Source of the DNA: an uncultured Collinsella sp.
GTDB taxonomy: Bacteria > Actinomycetota > Coriobacteriia > Coriobacteriales > Coriobacteriaceae
Direction of reading: 5' to 3'
Assembly (NCBI GenBank): GCA_958421275.1
Contig: CATZLI010000010.1
Span: forward strand, 7,613 to 71,612
Length of the DNA: 64,000 nt
The notes under the pieces are model-generated. The model ran no database searches and was not told the origin of the DNA. It saw nothing but the letters and a program-made list of their open reading frames with translations. Of the stretch, positions 8,699 through 17,084 are shown piece by piece. Both the position numbers and the translations under genes were made by a program. Position 1 is the first letter of the stretch. Each line of letters begins with the position of its first letter.

Positions 8699-9049
8699 TA
8701 TGGCGACATCTGGGTAACAGAAAGGCCCGCGTTCCTCAGAGGCAAGATAGGCAATTCTGCTTTTGAGGTAGATCTCAATTCTGCCGACCGCATCAAACAT
8801 TAACTGCCGGAGGGCTCGGTCAAATTCATACGTGTAGATGATGGTTTCGAATGTTGTGCCTTCGCGAAAGATGGTAATCCCGGACTTGCATTTGGTTTTG
8901 TAGGGAAACCAGTAGGCCGACAGTCTGTAGTGGCCGACTTCGACCAAAGCTCGCTCGAGTTCGCTTTGATCAGAGCACTTAAGACCCCTGTATTCTGTCA
9001 ATAGTGCTATTTGTTCGTTGATGGATATCCGCGACTTCCGGTATTTCAT
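8699..9049 (-). pseudogene. Remnant: N-terminal part of an Abi_2 (AbiD/AbiF-like) abortive infection gene
   Basis: From ATG 9049 the frame begins MKYRKSRISINEQIALLTEY and continues with VEVGHYRLSAYWFPYK and YEFDRALRQLMFDAVGRIEIYLKSRIAYLASEERGPFCYPD as consecutive family-like blocks. These are hallmarks of the Abi_2 family of phage abortive infection proteins (HEPN-like fold, known family). After about residue 117 the similarity stops and the frame runs out of phase over the chloride-channel remnant to a stop at 8600. Family members are usually near 300 residues, so only the first third survives and function is very unlikely. Confidence 0.7.
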
Positions 9050-9220
9050 TTAAGCCTCTTGATAGAAAAAGAGCTGGAGTTGCGCATCGTTGAGAGGCTT
9101 TCCAGCTTTAGCAAAACAAACTTATAAGATGCGACGGGCCGCGTCAAGATAATTACCGGACGGCCTAGGAGGCGGCTGGTTGGCTGGCTTAAAACCTAGC
9201 GCGTGAGATGACGCTCCACG

Positions 9221-9859
9221 CTATTCAGCGCGCTTGATAGGATGACGAACCACAGTCTTAAGTTTCTCCGGTGCACATTTGCGTGGATCGGAGAGATAGA
9301 TTTTGTGATGGAAACGGGTGTCTGAGAAGTCGGGGACATAGCCCTGCTCGGTCGTGTATTCATTCATAGCGCCTACGGTCGCCGGTTCGTTGTCGTAGGG
9401 CCCGGTGTGCATGCATTGAACGCAGAGGCCCTCGTCAACTTTAAGCAGCTCGACGGCAGAAAAGTCAAGTTTCTTTTTGGTCGTGGCTTCCGCGACTGCC
9501 CAGTCAAAGTCATCTCGGGTGACGAAATCGGGCAGGCGAATGCACGAGATAAAGTTGAAATCGTCCTTGCGTACATAATCGATGTCGCCGCTCGGGGAGT
9601 CTTGCCACCAGAAACCCTCGAGCGGCGGTACCGCAAAGTCGAAATAGCCCTTGATACTCCTTGAGCCTTTCTTCGACATCTTGACGGTATAGGCGATGCC
9701 GTAAAGCAGCGGCAGGGCGTTTTGATACTCGCCACCTTCGGTATTTGGGTCGCCCTTTCCGCGAACGGCAACGTAGCTCATAGGCGGGACAGTTACGATG
9801 CTCGGCTTGCTTGCAGGTTTGTAGAGCTCCTTGCATTCCTTCTTAAAGTCGAACGCCAT
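9221..9859 (-). CDS. GyrI-like small-molecule-binding domain protein
   Basis: 212 residues, soluble, no signal peptide. Seen: PPMSYVAVRGKGDPN near the N-terminus, FWWQDSPSGD, and CVQCMHTGPYDNEPATV followed by RFHHKIYLSDPRKCAPEKLKT, the pattern of the standalone GyrI-like domain (SOUL/AraC effector-binding fold). Family members bind small hydrophobic or cationic ligands; some hydrolyse cyclopropanoids and others buffer toxic compounds. No enzyme role can be claimed here. The start ATG 9859 has AAAGGCGGCC upstream. It stands alone; 171 bp between it and the Abi_2 remnant hold nothing recognisable. Confidence 0.75.
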   Translation of the reverse strand: MAFDFKKECKELYKPASKPSIVTVPPMSYVAVRGKGDPNTEGGEYQNALPLLYGIAYTVKMSKKGSRSIKGYFDFAVPPLEGFWWQDSPSGDIDYVRKDDFNFISCIRLPDFVTRDDFDWAVAEATTKKKLDFSAVELLKVDEGLCVQCMHTGPYDNEPATVGAMNEYTTEQGYVPDFSDTRFHHKIYLSDPRKCAPEKLKTVVRHPIKRAE

Positions 9860-10040
9860 GTTGGCCGCCTTTCTGCGTATTGGCCTGCTTAGATAACGGA
9901 ATCATATCATAGAAACGAACAGCTGTTCGAATGATTTTGCTGACAGATAGAGATGCGTGCGTTGTGTTTGGCGGTCGGCCTGACCCCGTCGATGATTTCT
10001 CTGCCTTCCCGGCGCTTGCCTGCGCTCCCCGTTTCCCCAT

Positions 10041-10080
10041 ATAAAACCTGCCAAAATGAACCTGTCCCTTTTTGGTCGGC
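10041..10080 (-). repeat. GGGACAGG-core hairpin element, CCTGCCAAAA type
   Basis: Read on the minus strand: GACCAAAAAGGGACAGG, then TTCATTTTGGCAGG, then the TTTTATATGGGG flank. The left stem half has decayed (GACC for TGCC). It lies just upstream of the ABC transporter operon. The same element recurs at 13603, 18763, 19971, 51573 and 56435. Confidence 0.8.
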
Positions 10081-10129
10081 GTGAAATGGGTAATACTAAA
10101 GAGTTATCCGACCAGATGGGAATTAATCG

Positions 10130-10831
10130 ATGGCTTATATCGAATTCAAAGACGTCATCAAGGCGTACGGCGAGGGCGATGCCCGCATTCACGCGCTCGA
10201 CGGCGCGAGCTTTACCGTTGAGCGCGGCGAGCTCGCCATTATCCTGGGCGCCTCGGGTGCCGGCAAGACTACGGCGCTCAACATCCTGGGTGGCATGGAT
10301 ACGGTAACCTCCGGCACTGTGACGGTGGACGGGCGCGACGTGAGCTCCGCCAACGAGGCACAGCTCGTGGAATACCGCCGTGCCGACGTCGGCTTTGTCT
10401 TCCAGTTCTACAATCTGGTCCCCAACCTGACGGCGCTCGAAAATGTCGAGCTTGCGGCGCAGATTTGCCCCGATTCGCTCGATGCCGAGCAAACGCTTCG
10501 TCAGGTTGGCCTGGGCGACCGTCTTGCTAACTTTCCGGCGCAGCTTTCGGGCGGCGAGCAGCAGCGCGTGTCCATCGCCCGCGCGCTGGCCAAAAACCCC
10601 AAGTTGCTCCTGTGCGACGAGCCCACGGGCGCACTCGACTATAAAACCGGCAAGCAGATCTTGCAGCTGCTGCAGGATACCTGCCGCAAGCAGGGCATTA
10701 CGGTCATCATCATCACGCACAACTCCGCGCTCGCGCCCATGGCCGATCGCCTGATCCGCTTTAAGAGCGGGCGCGTGGAGAGCGAGACGGTCCAGCAAAA
10801 TCCCGTGCCGATCGAGACAATCGAGTGGTAG
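10130..10831 (+). CDS. ABC transporter ATP-binding protein (MacB/LolD class)
   Basis: 233 residues; the energising subunit for the FtsX-type permease that follows. Seen: Walker A LGASGAGKTTAL at residues 39-50, Q-loop region VFQFYNLVPNLTALENVEL (typical of the LolD/MacB/FtsE class), signature LSGGEQQRVSIARAL, Walker B LLLCDEPTGALD, and the H-loop ITHNSAL. Its stop TAG (10829-10831) comes six bases before ATG 10837 of the permease, so the two are translationally coupled. The start ATG 10130 lacks a strong ribosome binding site. The family exports peptides, lipoproteins or antimicrobials rather than importing nutrients; substrate unknown. Confidence 0.93.
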   Translation: MAYIEFKDVIKAYGEGDARIHALDGASFTVERGELAIILGASGAGKTTALNILGGMDTVTSGTVTVDGRDVSSANEAQLVEYRRADVGFVFQFYNLVPNLTALENVELAAQICPDSLDAEQTLRQVGLGDRLANFPAQLSGGEQQRVSIARALAKNPKLLLCDEPTGALDYKTGKQILQLLQDTCRKQGITVIIITHNSALAPMADRLIRFKSGRVESETVQQNPVPIETIEW

Positions 10832-10836
10832 TGCCC

Positions 10837-13602
10837 ATGAATCAGGATCGCCAAAACAGCCTACGCCGCGACGCGCAGAACACGGAGCGCGAGCAGGATT
10901 TTACGACCTACCGCACTGCCCAAAGCTCAAACGATATGGTGCCGGCGGTGTTTCGCCGTGGCATCTACCGCACAATCCGAGGCAGTCTTAAGCGCTTCTT
11001 GTCCATCGTGGTCATCACCGCGCTCGGCGTGAGTGTGATGTGCGGTCTTAAGGCGGGTTGCGAGGATCTGTGCGATTCGGTCGACGCTTACTTTGACCAG
11101 CAGAATGTTTATGACATCAACGTGCAGTCGACCTATGGTCTTACGCGCGACGATCTTGCTGCGATCCAAGAGGTCGATGGCGTCGAGACGGCCGAGGGCA
11201 TCTATACCGAGACTGCCTATACCGCCGTTGGTACCACGCGCGAGCGCGTAGTCGTGCAGAGCCTTTCCAAAGAGAATATCGATCAACCGGTGCTGGTGAG
11301 CGGCGATTTGCCCGAGAGCGCCGGCGAGGTCGCGGTGACTTCGAAATTCCTGAAGGCTTCGGGCAAAAAGCTCGGCGATACGGTGAGTTTTGCCGCCAAT
11401 GATGCGAGCTCGTCGAACCAAAGCGCCAAGGACCAGTTTGCCGCGGGCGATTACACCATTACGGCCGAGGTTCTCGATCCTACTGATGTGAGCTCCGACT
11501 CGACCGTCAACGCCTTTCGCGCTGCTTCGACTGCGGACTATAAGTTCTATGTGAGCGAGGATGCCGCGGCATCTTCTTCCTACTCCGCGGTCCACGTGAT
11601 CGTCGAGGGGGCCAAGAGCCTCAACTCCTATTCGGATGCCTACGCGGCAAAGATTAATGAGGCCAAGGGCAATATCGAGAAGATCCGCGAGGAGCGTGAG
11701 AAGGCGCGCGCTCAGGAGCTGACGGTCGACACGCCGGCAAGCTTGGATGCGGCCGAGCGCCAGGCCGCCATGCTCTTTGGGATCGAGCAGGATAACATCA
11801 ACCGCATGACAGAGGGCAGCGAGGAGCGTGTGCAGGCGCAAGCCGACCTGGACCAGCGCTGCGCCGCCGCCGACCAGCATTTTGCCGATGCCCGCGCCGA
11901 GCTTTCCGACCTAGGCGAATGCACCTGGTACATCCAGGACCGCGGCAATATCGCAAGCTACTCGAGCGTGGAAAGCGATAGCTCGTCAATTGAGGCCATC
12001 GCCACGGTGTTCCCGTTCATCTTCTTTATCGTCGCCGTGCTCATCAGCCTTACCACCGCCACACGTATGGTCGAGGAGGAGCGCACGCTCATTGGCCTGT
12101 ACAAGGCGCTCGGCTATTCGCGCGGACGTATCCTGTCCAAATACGTGGACTATGCGCTGTGGGCTTGTCTGATCGGCGGCGTGCTCGGCAACATCATCGG
12201 CTTTGTGGGGCTGCCGCTGTTCCTGTTTACGGTGTTCGATGACATGTACTCTCTGCCCCAGATGCTGCTTTCGTACGACATCGTGTCGTCGCTCGTGTCG
12301 GTTGCGCTGTTTGCCGTGGGCGTGGTGGGCGCCACGATTATCGCCTGCCGCCACGAGATGGCCGAGACGCCGGCTTCGCTCATGCGCCCCAAGGCGCCGC
12401 GTGCCGGCTCGCGCATCTTGCTTGAGCGCATCGGCTTTATCTGGCACCGCATGGGCTTTTTGAACAAGGTGGCAGCGCGTAACCTGTTCCGCTACAAAAA
12501 GCGTGCCCTTATGACCATCTTCGGTATCGCCGGCTGCACGGCGCTCGTGATCTGCGGCATGGGCATCCGCGATACGTCGGTGGCGCTTTCGCCCAAACAG
12601 TACGGGCATATCACGCGCTATGACCTGCTGGCGGTTGCCAATCCCGATGACTTTACGCAGACGTGCGCGGCGCTCGACGAGCGAAGCGCGGCCAAGGATT
12701 CCGACGTGACCGTGACTTCGACGCTGCCGATCATGACCGACAACGTTACCTTTACGTTTGGCGGCAAGAGCGAGACCGTACAGCTCATTGTGATTCCCGA
12801 CGACCGCACGGGTGACTTGGGTGACTACGTGCGCCTGGAGGATGAGTCCAAAGAACCGCTCGCCTTGCGTGACGGGGACGTGTACTTGAGCAAGAGCTCG
12901 CAACTGGTGCTGGGGATTCAGCCGGGCGACACAGCGCACGTCCAGGATTCGTCGCTCAACGTCGCCAAGGTCAAGGTTAGCGACATTTCGCTCAACTATC
13001 TGGGCAACACGCTCTATATGACGCAGAGCACCTATGAGCGCGCGTTCGACCGAAGCGCGCGTCTTAACGGCATCTTTGCGCTGCTTAAGGGCTCATCTTC
13101 TGACCAGATTGCGTTTAGCAAGAAGCTTAAGAGCGACGGTTGGCTCACCATCTCGAGCACGGCCGAGCATTGGGAAAATTATGAGGCGAACTTCACTATC
13201 ATCAATTCCGTCGTGGTACTTGTGACCTTTATGGCGGCGTGCCTGTCGTTTGTGGTGGTGTTTACGCTGTCCAACACCAACATCTCCGAGCGCGAGCGCG
13301 AGCTGGCGACCATCAAGGTGCTGGGCTTCCGCCGCGGCGAGGTGCACCACTACGTCAACAAGGAGACGTTGATCCTCACGGCGATTGGCGCCGCGCTGGG
13401 CGTGCCGCTGGGTAGCCTGCTGGCCGAGAGCTTCACGTACATTCTGCAGATGCCGTCGCTCTACTTTGACGTTGAGGTCGAGCCGCTGAGTTATGTGCTC
13501 GCCGTAGTGCTTTCCTTTGTCTTTACGTTTATCGTCAACCTCGTCACCAACCGAACGCTCAACAAGATCGACATGGTCGGCGCCCTCAAGAGCGCCGAGT
13601 AG
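10837..13602 (+). CDS. FtsX-family ABC transporter permease, large
   Basis: 921 residues. After a hydrophilic N-terminus there is one membrane segment (about 45-65, SIVVITALGVSVMCGLKAGC), a large external region to about residue 390 with a charged helical stretch (EKIREEREKARAQEL) typical of coiled coil, then a first FtsX block (FPFIFFIVAVLISLTTATRM..., about 400-520), a second external region, and a second FtsX block at about 800-915 (NSVVVLVTFMAACLSFVVV, SYVLAVVLSFVFTFIVNLVT). This duplicated MacB/FtsX layout works as a mechanotransmission exporter with the upstream ATPase. GTG codons at 10825 and 10831 are in frame but overlap the ATPase gene's end. A repeat hairpin begins right after the stop. 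Confidence 0.9.
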   Translation: MNQDRQNSLRRDAQNTEREQDFTTYRTAQSSNDMVPAVFRRGIYRTIRGSLKRFLSIVVITALGVSVMCGLKAGCEDLCDSVDAYFDQQNVYDINVQSTYGLTRDDLAAIQEVDGVETAEGIYTETAYTAVGTTRERVVVQSLSKENIDQPVLVSGDLPESAGEVAVTSKFLKASGKKLGDTVSFAANDASSSNQSAKDQFAAGDYTITAEVLDPTDVSSDSTVNAFRAASTADYKFYVSEDAAASSSYSAVHVIVEGAKSLNSYSDAYAAKINEAKGNIEKIREEREKARAQELTVDTPASLDAAERQAAMLFGIEQDNINRMTEGSEERVQAQADLDQRCAAADQHFADARAELSDLGECTWYIQDRGNIASYSSVESDSSSIEAIATVFPFIFFIVAVLISLTTATRMVEEERTLIGLYKALGYSRGRILSKYVDYALWACLIGGVLGNIIGFVGLPLFLFTVFDDMYSLPQMLLSYDIVSSLVSVALFAVGVVGATIIACRHEMAETPASLMRPKAPRAGSRILLERIGFIWHRMGFLNKVAARNLFRYKKRALMTIFGIAGCTALVICGMGIRDTSVALSPKQYGHITRYDLLAVANPDDFTQTCAALDERSAAKDSDVTVTSTLPIMTDNVTFTFGGKSETVQLIVIPDDRTGDLGDYVRLEDESKEPLALRDGDVYLSKSSQLVLGIQPGDTAHVQDSSLNVAKVKVSDISLNYLGNTLYMTQSTYERAFDRSARLNGIFALLKGSSSDQIAFSKKLKSDGWLTISSTAEHWENYEANFTIINSVVVLVTFMAACLSFVVVFTLSNTNISERERELATIKVLGFRRGEVHHYVNKETLILTAIGAALGVPLGSLLAESFTYILQMPSLYFDVEVEPLSYVLAVVLSFVFTFIVNLVTNRTLNKIDMVGALKSAE

Positions 13603-13648
13603 CCTGCCAAAAAGGGACAGGTTTATTTTGGCAGGTTTTATCTGGGCA
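13603..13648 (+). repeat. GGGACAGG-core hairpin element, CCTGCCAAAA type (canonical copy)
   Basis: CCTGCCAAAA and TTTTGGCAGG form a perfect 10-bp stem around AGGGACAGGTTTA, followed by the conserved flank TTTTATCTGGGCAAA. It starts at the first base after the permease stop. This is the cleanest copy in the window and serves as the reference for the others. Confidence 0.9.
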
Positions 13649-13684
13649 AACGCCGGGCAGCCTATAGGTGGCCCGGCGTTTGCC
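13646..13684. terminator. Terminator hairpin after the ABC exporter operon
   Basis: CAAACGCCGGGC (13647-13658) pairs with GCCCGGCGTTTG (13671-13682) around a 12-base loop. A short T-containing run follows on the plus strand. It lies between convergent genes and can serve both. Confidence 0.6.
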
Positions 13685-13718
13685 CCGTTTTGCTGGGGAT
13701 GTTTGTCGTTCGGTGCTC

Positions 13719-14039
13719 TTACTGGCCAATCCAGTGTTGCACATAGCTCTTAATGTCCTCGGTAAAACCGTCAAGGTCGTCAAGGGTGATCACGCTGTCG
13801 ATAAGCAAATTGGCTATCTCGCGGTGCATTGTGCTGCGGCGAATGTCGTTTGCAATTACGCCTGAGGACAGCTTGTCTCTATTGAGGCTCTCTTCTAGTG
13901 CCCAAAATCTACTGGACGCTTCGCTGTCGCCATTCAGTATCTCAACGTACTGGCCGATGAGCTTTTCCATATAACGTTCTTGCCATTGAGGAAGCGTTTT
14001 CTTAAACAGCTTCCAGTCGCTTTCGGCTACGTCGCGCAT
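13719..14039 (-). CDS. Small conserved soluble protein (often annotated 'multidrug transporter' without evidence)
   Basis: 106 residues beginning MRDVAESDWKLFKKTLPQWQ; all-helical and charged, with no membrane segment. From memory of the family, it resembles a small Firmicutes/Actinobacteria protein of about 105 residues with the conserved pattern 'W..F...LP.WQE.YM..L..EY' and 'LI.D.VI...DLDGF', usually carrying the misleading label 'multidrug transporter'. The start at 14039 is supported by GGAGG five bases upstream, which falls inside the longer in-frame ORF from 14057. Function is unknown; the LDGF-containing C-terminus suggests a small binding or adaptor protein at most. Confidence 0.65.
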   Translation of the reverse strand: MRDVAESDWKLFKKTLPQWQERYMEKLIGQYVEILNGDSEASSRFWALEESLNRDKLSSGVIANDIRRSTMHREIANLLIDSVITLDDLDGFTEDIKSYVQHWIGQ

Positions 14040-14160
14040 ATGTCCTCCGCTCGTCAAACGGGCTTTTCATTTGCCTTTTATTCTATTTGCTTTTCGCTCT
14101 CAGGCGTGGATGAGAGGCGCTCTTTAGCCTTCGAGATTGGGCTTGAATGGGTTGTATGCC

Positions 14161-14313
14161 ACAAAACGGGCCTATCTACTACGTTTAATTGGATACCCTC
14201 AACCATACCGGGAAAACAAAAAACAAAACCGCAGGTAGAAGGCCTGTCGATTTTCGAAAAGGCGGTCATGGTTGGCCCCATCGAGTTAAACGTAGTAGAT
14301 GGCCCCATTTCGT
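14161..14313. repeat. Long inverted repeat, first of three upstream of the pfkA 3' end
   Basis: ATCTACTACGTTTAA (14174-14188) pairs perfectly with 14286-14300; the pairing extends outward imperfectly (GCCACAAAACGGGCC against GGCCCCATTTCGTGGC). The central 97 bases hold AAAACAAAAAACAAAACC and a TCGATTTTCGAAAAGG palindrome. The 578-bp gap between the 13719 gene and pfkA contains three such repeats and no credible gene. Confidence 0.7.
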
Positions 14314-14369
14314 GGCGGACCATCAAACGAACGCCGATGCTTGTGCTGTAGCCGCTCCGATCATACGTA

Positions 14370-14436
14370 AGTTGCGGTGGAATAGTTCCTAGATTCAGCC
14401 ATTTGCGGGCTAAGCAGGAACTATTTCACCGCAACT
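14370..14436. repeat. Inverted repeat with AGTTGCGGTG arms
   Basis: Arms 14370-14390 and 14416-14436 match over 21 bp with one mismatch (AGTTGCGGTGGAATAGTTCC). The same arms occur at 21021-21087, so this is a dispersed family with conserved ends and a variable 25-28 base centre. Confidence 0.8.
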
Positions 14437-14497
14437 GAATTTCAGGCCAGGCACCCGCAGCAAGAAGACGAATAACCTCGGCGAGTATGTAAACGCA

Positions 14498-14594
14498 GGG
14501 CCCTCCGACCCCGCCCGACGATTTCGATTGGCGACCTTTGACGGAGTCAAGGGAGGAGCCAAATCGAAATACGTCGGGCGGGGTCGGAGGGCCC
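14498..14594. repeat. Long inverted repeat just downstream of pfkA
   Basis: Arms 14498-14531 and 14559-14594 (starting GGGCCCTCCGACCCCGCCCG) match over about 34 bp with two single-base indels. The loop is about 27 bases. It lies 24 bp past the pfkA stop on the minus strand, where it could end or protect the pfkA transcript, although there is no T-run. Confidence 0.8.
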
Positions 14595-14617
14595 GATGGG
14601 ATGAATTTCGGCTGAGG

Positions 14618-15697
14618 CTATTCGTCGCCGAAGCTGATGCCCAACGCCTTGGCCTCGCGCACCAGATCGCTCTGGGGATCGACATACTTGAGCTTGCCGG
14701 CGACATCCTCGAGCGGCATGTGACACATCTTGCCGTCACGCAGGGCGATCATGTAGCCAAACTCGCCGCGTAGACAGCCCAGTGCCGCCTCGACGCCGCA
14801 CTGGGTCGCAAAGATGCGGTCCTGGGCGTCGGGCTGGCCGCCGCGCTGCGTGTGGCCGGGGATGGCGACGCGGGTCTCGCGACCGGTCTTGGCCTCGATC
14901 TCCTTGGCGATGTCGTAGACGATCGACGGGCTCGTGCGCTCGGCGAGTTTCTTCTTGTACTCCTTCTTGGACAGCGCCGCGTCCTCCTTGGAGATAGCGC
15001 CCTCGGCGACGGCCACGATGGTAAAGCGGCTGCCGGTCTCCATGCGATGCTCGATGGTCTTGATGACGTTATCCATGTCGTAGGGGATCTCGGGAATCAA
15101 GATGACATCCGCGCCGCCCGCGACGCCGGCGTATAGCGGGATCCAGCCAACCTTGTGGCCCATGATCTCGATAACGAACACGCGGCCGTGACTCGAAGCG
15201 GTGGTGTGAATGTCGTCGATGCACTTGGTGGCGACGTCGATGGCGCTCGTAAAGCCAAACGTCAGCTCGGTGCCCCAGGTGTCGTTATCGATGGTCTTAG
15301 GCAGGGCGATAACGTTGAGGCCCTCTTCGCGCAGACGGTTGGCGGTCTTGGTGGAGCCGTTGCCGCCCAGCATAAACAGGCAGTCGAGCTGCAGCTTATG
15401 ATAGGTGTGGACCATTGCCGGCACCTTCTCGACGCCGTCGGCCTCGGGAATATCCAGGCGCTTGAACGGCGTACGGCTCGTGCCCAGGATGGTGCCGCCA
15501 CGGGTAAGGATGCCGCTAAAATCGGCGGGCGTCATGACGCGGAACCGGCTGTAGATAAGGCCCTGGTAGCCGTCCTCAAAACCATAGATCTCAATAGGCT
15601 CTTCGCTATTGGTCATAAGCGTTTTGACAATGCCGCGCATGGTGGCGTTGAGCGCCTGGCAGTCGCCGCCACTGGTAAGAAGACCGATCCTAAGCAT
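14618..15697 (-). CDS. pfkA: 6-phosphofructokinase
   Basis: Phosphorylates fructose 6-phosphate in glycolysis. 359 residues, the length of actinobacterial-type (group III) enzymes. Seen: N-terminal LLTSGGDCQALNA, the phosphate loop LGGNGSTKTA at residues 110-119, catalytic PKTIDNDTWGTE at 133-144, and MGHKVGWIPLYAGVAGGAD. The two phosphoryl-donor positions are Gly114 (ATP-like) and Lys134 (the residue of PPi-dependent enzymes), and the usual Asp of GGDGS is Asn113. In characterised Streptomyces enzymes the Gly/Lys pair is ATP-dependent, so ATP is the likely donor. ATG 15697 has GAAGGATTC just upstream. Confidence 0.9.
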   Translation of the reverse strand: MLRIGLLTSGGDCQALNATMRGIVKTLMTNSEEPIEIYGFEDGYQGLIYSRFRVMTPADFSGILTRGGTILGTSRTPFKRLDIPEADGVEKVPAMVHTYHKLQLDCLFMLGGNGSTKTANRLREEGLNVIALPKTIDNDTWGTELTFGFTSAIDVATKCIDDIHTTASSHGRVFVIEIMGHKVGWIPLYAGVAGGADVILIPEIPYDMDNVIKTIEHRMETGSRFTIVAVAEGAISKEDAALSKKEYKKKLAERTSPSIVYDIAKEIEAKTGRETRVAIPGHTQRGGQPDAQDRIFATQCGVEAALGCLRGEFGYMIALRDGKMCHMPLEDVAGKLKYVDPQSDLVREAKALGISFGDE

Positions 15698-15735
15698 GAT
15701 GAATCCTTCCGGGCAAGTTATAACATGCGCATAAG

Positions 15736-15768
15736 TTTACCCCCGCACACTGTTGATACGGGGGTAAA
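15736..15768 (-). terminator. Hairpin downstream of the choloylglycine-hydrolase-like gene
   Basis: TTTACCCCCG (15736-15745) pairs with CGGGGGTAAA (15759-15768) around a 13-base loop. On the minus strand it follows the 15838 gene and precedes pfkA. The trailing T content is weak, so it may be a leaky terminator or part of the pfkA leader. Confidence 0.4.
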
Positions 15769-15837
15769 ACGTGTTAGCTCAAGCGTATAGAAATGTAAAC
15801 AACGTCAGGCGAGCGTAAGGTCGACGAGCCTGGGTCC

Positions 15838-16923
15838 TTACAGTGCGAAGGCGTCGACGTCGCCCCAGTGGCGGCGCAGTGTAATGGCGGCGGCGGGTTC
15901 GGTATTGTCAAAGACGACCGACCATTGCGTATTGCTGGTGATGTCTTCCGGATTGGGTTCTTGCGCTGCGGCACGCAGGGCTTTCCAGACAATCGTTTCG
16001 TCCTGGGCACCGACATGGGCGTCAAGGACATCGGCGATTGCGACGGCGCGCTCTTTACCATGGCCCAGCTCGCCATTCTTTTGGTTGGGCAGCACTTCGT
16101 CGCCATAGCAGGCGTAGAAGTTCGTAACCTGGCGTACAGGAGTCGCTTTGAAAGCACGGTCCGGATCGCGCGGATCCCACTCTACTACGCGCGCGTCACC
16201 GGCGGCGTCGTTGATAAAGAAGTGGTAATCGCGTCCTGCCATGGCGTGCATGTCGTAGGCGGAAAGCAGGTCGACAGCTTCTTGCGTGGTGGCGGCACGG
16301 TCGAGCACCAGGCGGATGGCGAGCGAGGTATTGATGACGGGGCGCTGCGTGTCCTGGTCACAGGGCTTGGAGTCCAGAGTGAGTACGGCAATGGACACGC
16401 CGCATTCGTTAACACCGTCGAGCTGGGCAAACGGGCCCATGAGTGCGGCGGCGCGTCCGCCGACGGAGTCAAGCGGAGTGTTATCGCCCAGGTTGTTAAG
16501 GGCGACAAACCCGATGGAGGCATAGCCGTCGCGTGGGTGATTGCGCACCAGCAGCGCCGAGGTGTCGTCCTTAAAGTCGTAATTGCGACCGGTGCGCACG
16601 CGGCCTTCGGCATCTACGGCGACAAAAGCGCTGCAGGCAAACTGGGGCGCCTGGACATGTACCGGCACACCGGGCAGCACCTGCGCCACCACGGCATCGA
16701 TGTAGGCCTGGTCGTCGCGCACGCCAGCGGCGATGATGCGATCAAGATCGTAGTCGTAGGCGATGTCGATTGCGTACAGGTCATAGCTATCCGCGTAGCC
16801 GGTCAAGCGTTTGAGCGACGCGGCGGACTTGATTTGCTTGCGGTAAACGATACCGGTGGCAGCGGCAAGGCCGACGGCGACTCCCGCGACACCGCAGGCG
16901 ATGGCAATGTTACGTGGCTTCAT
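15838..16923 (-). CDS. Linear amide C-N hydrolase, choloylglycine hydrolase family, membrane-anchored
   Basis: 361 residues. The N-terminus has a basic start and a hydrophobic segment (IAIACGVAGVAVGLAAATGIVY, residues 6-27) that is a signal peptide or anchor. The Ntn-hydrolase core begins at ACSAFVAVDAEG with Cys97 as the likely nucleophile, followed by GRNYDFKDDTSALLV, ALNNLGDNTPLDSVGGRAAA, DGVNECGVSIAVL (the NE.GL-type motif) and a C-terminal HFFINDAAGDARVVEWD. The family includes bile-salt hydrolases, penicillin V acylases and N-acylethanolamine/acylhomoserine amidases. Because true cytosolic bile-salt hydrolases start at Cys2, this exported version more probably acts on other amides or by maturation after cleavage before Cys97. 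Substrate unknown. Confidence 0.82.
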   Translation of the reverse strand: MKPRNIAIACGVAGVAVGLAAATGIVYRKQIKSAASLKRLTGYADSYDLYAIDIAYDYDLDRIIAAGVRDDQAYIDAVVAQVLPGVPVHVQAPQFACSAFVAVDAEGRVRTGRNYDFKDDTSALLVRNHPRDGYASIGFVALNNLGDNTPLDSVGGRAAALMGPFAQLDGVNECGVSIAVLTLDSKPCDQDTQRPVINTSLAIRLVLDRAATTQEAVDLLSAYDMHAMAGRDYHFFINDAAGDARVVEWDPRDPDRAFKATPVRQVTNFYACYGDEVLPNQKNGELGHGKERAVAIADVLDAHVGAQDETIVWKALRAAAQEPNPEDITSNTQWSVVFDNTEPAAAITLRRHWGDVDAFAL

Positions 16924-17084
16924 GACGGCTCCTCTCGTCCTGTTAGCGTAATTGTCGCAAAAGGAGCGCGGGCATGATGGCTCAACTTGGTGAGCGGCGC
17001 GGGATTAAACATGGAATGAAGAGTGCGGCGCTGGCGTGGCGGGGTATGCTGGAGGGGACCATCAACCCAGCGAAAGGGGAGAGC

